DNA of 14,517 nt from Acephala macrosclerotiorum (taxonomy: Eukaryota; Ascomycota; Leotiomycetes; Helotiales; Mollisiaceae): assembly GCA_014904845.1 (NCBI GenBank), contig MU119883.1, positions 1-14,517 of the forward strand, read 5' to 3'. The notes under the pieces were generated by a model that was given only the letters and a program-made list of their open reading frames with translations, ran no database searches and had not been told where the DNA came from. This document shows, piece by piece, positions 11,461-14,517 of the stretch. The translations under genes and the position numbers were made by a program. How positions within the stretch are numbered: position 1 is the stretch's first letter; the number at the start of each line of letters is the position of its first letter.

Positions 11461-12940
11461 ATATAATTAAAAAAACAATTTAATTTTAATTTTTTTTTAA
11501 ATAAATTAATTGCGATTATTTAAATATTAATATTATTATTATTTACGAAAATAATTAAAACGTTATTATATTTATAAATTTTTTTTTAATTTTACGTTTA
11601 AATAAAATATATCGATATATAATATTATTTTATTTATAAGAAAATTATTAAAAAAATAAAAATAAAATATATTTATATATTATAATAAATTATAAATAAA
11701 TTAATAAAAATATTATTAAAAAAATAGTTTTAAAAGTTTTAAATAATTTAAAAAATCGAATAATTTTTATAATTAAAAAAAATTTATTTATTATTTAATT
11801 AATTATTCGTAAATTGATTCGAATTCGAATTATTTTTATATATTTTTTTATAAAGATTTTTTCGAGTTTATATAAATTCATAAAATATTATTTTTATTAT
11901 TAATAATTATATTTTAATTATTTAAAACTTTTATATAACGTATAAATTTTAAAATAAAATTTTTTATATTATTATATTCGTTATCCAATATTTTTAATAC
12001 AAATTATACGCGTTTTTAAAAAATAAAAATATTTATTAATTTTAATAATCGTTTTTTGAAAAAATTTAAAAAATTTTTAAATAAATTTTTTTTTAATATG
12101 CGATTATTAAAATAAAAAAAATATTTATAAATTATATTACGTCGATTATTTTTAATAATTAATTTTATATATACGAATAAAAAATTAAAATTATATAAAT
12201 AATTTAAATATTAAAAAATAATTTATAATATAATAAAAAATTTTATTAAATATATTTCGAATATTTTTTATATTAAAATTAATAATATAAATTTTATATT
12301 TTTTTAAATTTAAAATTAATATTTTATTATAATATTTTTAAATTTAAAATTTATTATTTTTATAAATATAATAATTTTTTTTTTAATAAATTTAATAATT
12401 AATATTAAAATTTATAAATTATTTTAATTCGTTATATTAAAAAAAAAAAAAAATTTTATAAAAAAAAACGTATTATTCGCATTTGAAAATAATTAAATTT
12501 TAATATTTAAAAAAAAATAAACGAATTTTTATTACGATTGAAATCGAAAATCGATTTTTTTAAATTAAAAATTTTCGTTTTTCGAAAAAAATTTAATATT
12601 AAAATTACAAAATTTATACTAATAATAATTTTATTAATTATATTAATTATAATCGAACAAATAATTATTTTTATTAATAATATTATTTGAAATTTTTTAT
12701 TTTTATAAAAAAATATTAAAATTATAATTTAAATTTTATAAATTATAAAAATTAAATTACTATAAAAATATGTCGATAAATTTTAATTTAATCGAAAATT
12801 AAATAATAATCGAATCGACGTATTATTTTTTATTAAATTAATTTCAATTTAAAATATCGTTTATTAAATTTATCAAATTGCGATTAATTTAAATTTAAAT
12901 TAAAATCGTTTAATTAAATTAATCAAATAATAATTTATTT
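11461..12940. other. AT-rich desert
   Basis: No gene is seen. Notable items are a 14-bp perfect palindrome ATTCGAATTCGAAT (11817-11830), a 17-base direct repeat TTTTTAAATTTAAAATT at 12301-12317 and 12335-12351, and the longest A-run of the window (A15, 12439-12453). Confidence 0.65.
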
Positions 12941-13020
12941 TTTTAAACGTTTTAAATACGTTTTAAGTTTTTTAAACGAGTTTTAAATATTTTAAACGCT
13001 TTAAATATTTTAAATATATT
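12941..13020. repeat. Decamer array TTTTAAACGN (degenerate)
   Basis: Eight consecutive units of about 10 bp share a TTTAAA core. Good copies are at 12941 (TTTTAAACGT), 12971 (TTTAAACGAG) and 12991 (TTTAAACGCT). Degenerate copies lie between and after them (TTTAAATACG, TTTTAAGTTT, TTTTAAATAT). The core recurs about once per helical turn, so the TAAACG motifs would lie on nearly the same face of the helix. The core is shared with the array at 13491. Confidence 0.65.
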
Positions 13021-13364
13021 AAAATTAAAATATTTAATAAATTTAAAATTAAATTATTTAAAATTTTATTTTAAAAATTTTAATTAATTTTATTATACGC
13101 GTATTAAAATATATTACTATAAAATTTAAAATAAAATTTTTAATATTTTTTATTAAAATATATTAATATAATTTTAAATATTAATTCGATGAAAATTTTA
13201 ATTTTTTTTAATATTTTTAATTTTAAAAACTTTTATTATACGTTTTATTTTATGAAATTTCTATTTATTAATTTAAAAATACTTTAAATCGTATTATTTT
13301 CAAACGTTTAAATTTGATAAAACAATTAACGTACAATATATTTTACGTATATAATCGAATAAAG

Positions 13365-13384
13365 TAAAATAAAATAAAATAAAA
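13365..13384. repeat. (TAAAA)4 microsatellite
   Basis: Four exact copies of the pentamer TAAAA follow GAATAAAG. This is a simple sequence repeat. Confidence 0.8.
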
Positions 13385-13406
13385 ATATTTAATAATTGAT
13401 TACAAT

Positions 13407-13434
13407 ATCGAGAATATATATATATAATCGAGAG
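13407..13434. repeat. ATCGAGA direct repeat flanking (AT)n
   Basis: ATCGAGA occurs at 13407-13413 and again at 13427-13433, separated by a short alternating AT run. GAGA-like words are rare elsewhere in the window. The function is unknown. Confidence 0.5.
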
Positions 13435-13490
13435 TTTTAATATTTTTCATTTAAAAAATTAATATTTTAAATTTATATATTTTAATTAAT

Positions 13491-13536
13491 TTAAACGTTT
13501 TAAACGCTTTAAACGACTTTAAACGCTTTAAACGTT
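13491..13536. repeat. TTAAACG nonamer array, five units
   Basis: Five head-to-tail units start at 13491, 13500, 13509, 13519 and 13528: TTAAACGTT, TTAAACGCT, TTAAACGACT, TTAAACGCT, TTAAACGTT. The 7-base core TTAAACG is invariant and only the 2-3 base tail varies. A degenerate tail follows to about 13562 (TTTAGA, TTTTAGATG, TTTCAAACG). It lies about 460 bp upstream of the candidate TATA box and 480 bp from the related decamer array. It may be a short satellite or an array of protein-binding sites. The sequence alone does not decide. Confidence 0.75.
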
Positions 13537-13562
13537 TTTAGATTTTTTAGATGTTTCAAACG

Positions 13563-13920
13563 TAAAATTTATTATTTTAATTTGAATTAATTTAACAAAT
13601 TCGATAATAATCTTTTAATCGATTTAATTATATTTAACGAAATTAAATTTATTATTATTAAATTGAAATTTGTTAATATAATACAATTATATTATAATTA
13701 ATATTATTATTAATATGAAAAAATTAATCGAAAATTTTTTTCATATAAATTAATATTAAACTCGTTAATTATTATTTTTCGCGATATAAATCGAATAAAT
13801 AAAATAATAAAATTATTTAAATTGTATTATTTTTTTAAAAAAAAATTTTTATTTATTTATTTAACGTTAATAATATATTTAAAAATTTTAATAAACGATT
13901 ATTAATAATAATATTGTAAT
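13563..13920. other. AT-rich spacer between array and island
   Basis: No gene is seen. Composition is intermediate, with CpGs (such as CGCGAT near 13780) and some C/G outside CpG. An inverted A/T-rich stretch around 13715-13760 (TTAATATGAAAAAATT against TTTTTTCATATAAATTAA) is imperfect. Confidence 0.5.
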
Positions 13921-13996
13921 AAAATTATATATTTTCTCTTTAAAAATCCTTGTAAATAATTAATTTCGAGAGTAGTACTAATTACGTGTTTTTTAG

Positions 13997-14005
13997 TATA
14001 TAAAG
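13997..14005 (+). promoter_or_regulatory. TATA box TATATAAAG
   Basis: This is an exact match to the RNA polymerase II TATA consensus TATAWAAR. It is asymmetric, so it gives direction (+). In AT-rich DNA such words arise by chance. What supports this one is its G-terminated form, its position inside the C/G-retaining island, and pyrimidine-A steps about 30-35 bp downstream. Confidence 0.45.
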
Positions 14006-14024
14006 AGTTTTCGCTTACTATAAA

Positions 14025-14035
14025 CTAATCAACAA
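14025..14035 (+). promoter_or_regulatory. Possible transcription start region
   Basis: The segment CTAATCAACAA lies at the usual distance from the TATA box. The CA step with A at 14031 is 34 bp from the first T of the TATA box, slightly long but within range. It matches the loose pyrimidine-A initiator rule and does not match the arthropod TCAGT form. The exact start cannot be fixed from sequence. Confidence 0.3.
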
Positions 14036-14043
14036 CTTTTTCT

Positions 14044-14089
14044 ATTTCTATTTTGATTAATTGATTAATTAATTTACGAATTACGAATT
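14044..14089 (+). repeat. Three adjacent short duplications (putative 5' leader)
   Basis: Directly after the proposed start there are three two-copy repeats: TTTCTA-like pairs (about 14037-14049), GATTAATT (14055-14062 and 14063-14070) and ACGAATT (14076-14082 and 14083-14089). The middle one creates TAATTGATTA (14058-14067), two TAAT cores in inverted orientation as recognised by paired-class homeodomain dimers. TAAT is abundant in AT-rich DNA, so this is weak. Confidence 0.4.
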
Positions 14090-14120
14090 ACTTCGAATAA
14101 ATTTAATTTATTGATTAAAA

Positions 14121-14517
14121 CGAATTGATTTACGATTAAATTTTTTTATTTTATATTTTATTGTTTTTCTATATTGATAAAACGATATTAAAAAATGAAT
14201 TATTTTAATAAATTTCATTCAAAATTGTTTATATGCGATTTGTATATTTTATTTTTTATTATTATTAAAAAAAAAAATTAAATTATTAAAAATCGAAAAC
14301 TGAAAATCAATTAATAAAAATTTTTATTTTAATTGTATTATTCGAGATTAAATAATTTGATTACAAGATTACGAAATTGCAAAAAAGTATTGATTTATAA
14401 GGATTACGTATTGAATTGCTCGAGATAATTAGTATTAAAACGAATATAAAAAAAAAAAAAACTCGTAATAATTATTTACAATAATTAGTTTTATTTTTAA
14501 TAAAAATTGAAATATAA
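14121..14517 (+). other. Right-end block with normal C/G contexts
   Basis: C and G outside CpG remain frequent: in 14341-14440 there are 23 C/G bases and only 4 CpGs. GC-bearing words such as AAATTGCAAAAAAG, TAAGGATTACG and GAATTGCTCGAG appear. The only ATG-initiated frames are tiny: 28 codons from 14195 to 14281 and 11 codons from 14232. A stop-free stretch of 31 codons without ATG runs from 14333 to 14425. I infer 5' leader or first-intron sequence of a gene lying beyond the window. An A14 run (14448-14461) lies near the end. Confidence 0.4.

Larger units (their letters stand above)
13921..14040 (+). promoter_or_regulatory. Candidate promoter island with normal C/G use
   Basis: By count these 120 bp hold 25 C/G bases, of which only 6 are in CpG, the reverse of the window interior. 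Words such as TCTCTT, TCCTTG, GAGAGTAGTACTA and ACGTGT survive here, whereas the surrounding DNA has lost nearly all such contexts. I read this as sequence kept by selection, or recently acquired. Together with the TATA box at 13997 it is the best regulatory candidate in the window. ACGTG at 13984-13988 resembles the core bound by bHLH-PAS factors, but this is only a word match. The plus strand is assigned from the TATA orientation. Confidence 0.45.

Noticed and set aside
11817..11830. Palindrome ATTCGAATTCGAAT
   Set aside because: TCGA is itself palindromic and frequent, so short TTCGAA-type palindromes arise readily. There is no independent support for a site.
14195..14281. 28-codon ATG frame downstream of the candidate promoter
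   Set aside because: It is short, ends in a lysine run encoded by a poly-A tract, and is composed of A/T-driven residues. It is more likely a chance frame in a leader or intron.
14333..14425. 31-codon stop-free stretch with a more balanced residue mix
   Set aside because: There is no ATG, and a stop lies immediately upstream at 14330. No convincing splice acceptor or donor is visible. It is kept only as part of the island finding.
1..14517. Organelle genome (mitochondrial or plastid) as the source
   Set aside because: No rRNA, tRNA or protein gene is present in 14.5 kb, whereas organelle genomes of this AT content are gene-dense or carry GC clusters.
1..14517. Numerous AATAAA polyadenylation-like words
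   Set aside because: They occur everywhere by composition and none follows a coding region.

Overview
This window is 14.5 kb of extremely AT-rich DNA, with C+G only about 5-8% by eye. It holds no gene I can recognise. There is no convincing protein-coding frame on either strand, no rRNA or tRNA signature (for example no GGTTCGANTCC-type B box), no CRISPR array and no transposon reading frame. The absence of genes rules out a gene-dense AT-rich bacterial endosymbiont or an ordinary organelle genome. The sequence reads as eukaryotic nuclear intergenic or very long intronic DNA.

The most telling property is how the few C and G bases are placed: most sit inside CpG dinucleotides. In 10981-11460 I counted 29 CpGs and only 4 C or G bases outside a CpG. 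In the same block 18 of the 29 CpGs lie in TCGA. CpG excess in AT-rich DNA is known from Hymenoptera (honey bee and relatives), so a bee or parasitoid-wasp type insect is my first guess. A fungus whose AT-rich DNA was produced by a cytosine-mutating process that spares CpG is the main alternative. The organism assignment is an inference and is uncertain.

Layout. 1-2880 is a low-complexity desert with A/T tracts and one isolated CpG cluster (454-481). 2881-3970 is more mixed in composition and carries short tandem repeats with periods of 11, 46 and 11. 3971-10980 is desert with 30-bp duplications (6248-6302, 7184-7252), a CpG-containing hairpin (5300-5326), a 12-mer duplication that is part of a longer hairpin (6660-6713), and long A-runs. 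10981-11460 is the CpG-dense TCGA-rich patch. 11461-12940 is desert. 12941-13020 and 13491-13536 are two related arrays of about one helical turn per unit, built on TTTAAACG.

The last 600 bp differ sharply. In 13921-14040, 19 of 25 C/G bases lie outside CpG, and in 14341-14440, 15 of 23 do. The first of these islands contains a canonical, directional TATA box (TATATAAAG, 13997-14005), with a possible initiator about 30-35 bp downstream and short duplications after that. My reading is that the right end enters the promoter or 5' region of a plus-strand gene whose coding part lies beyond 14517 or is reached by splicing, and that the rest is its upstream desert.
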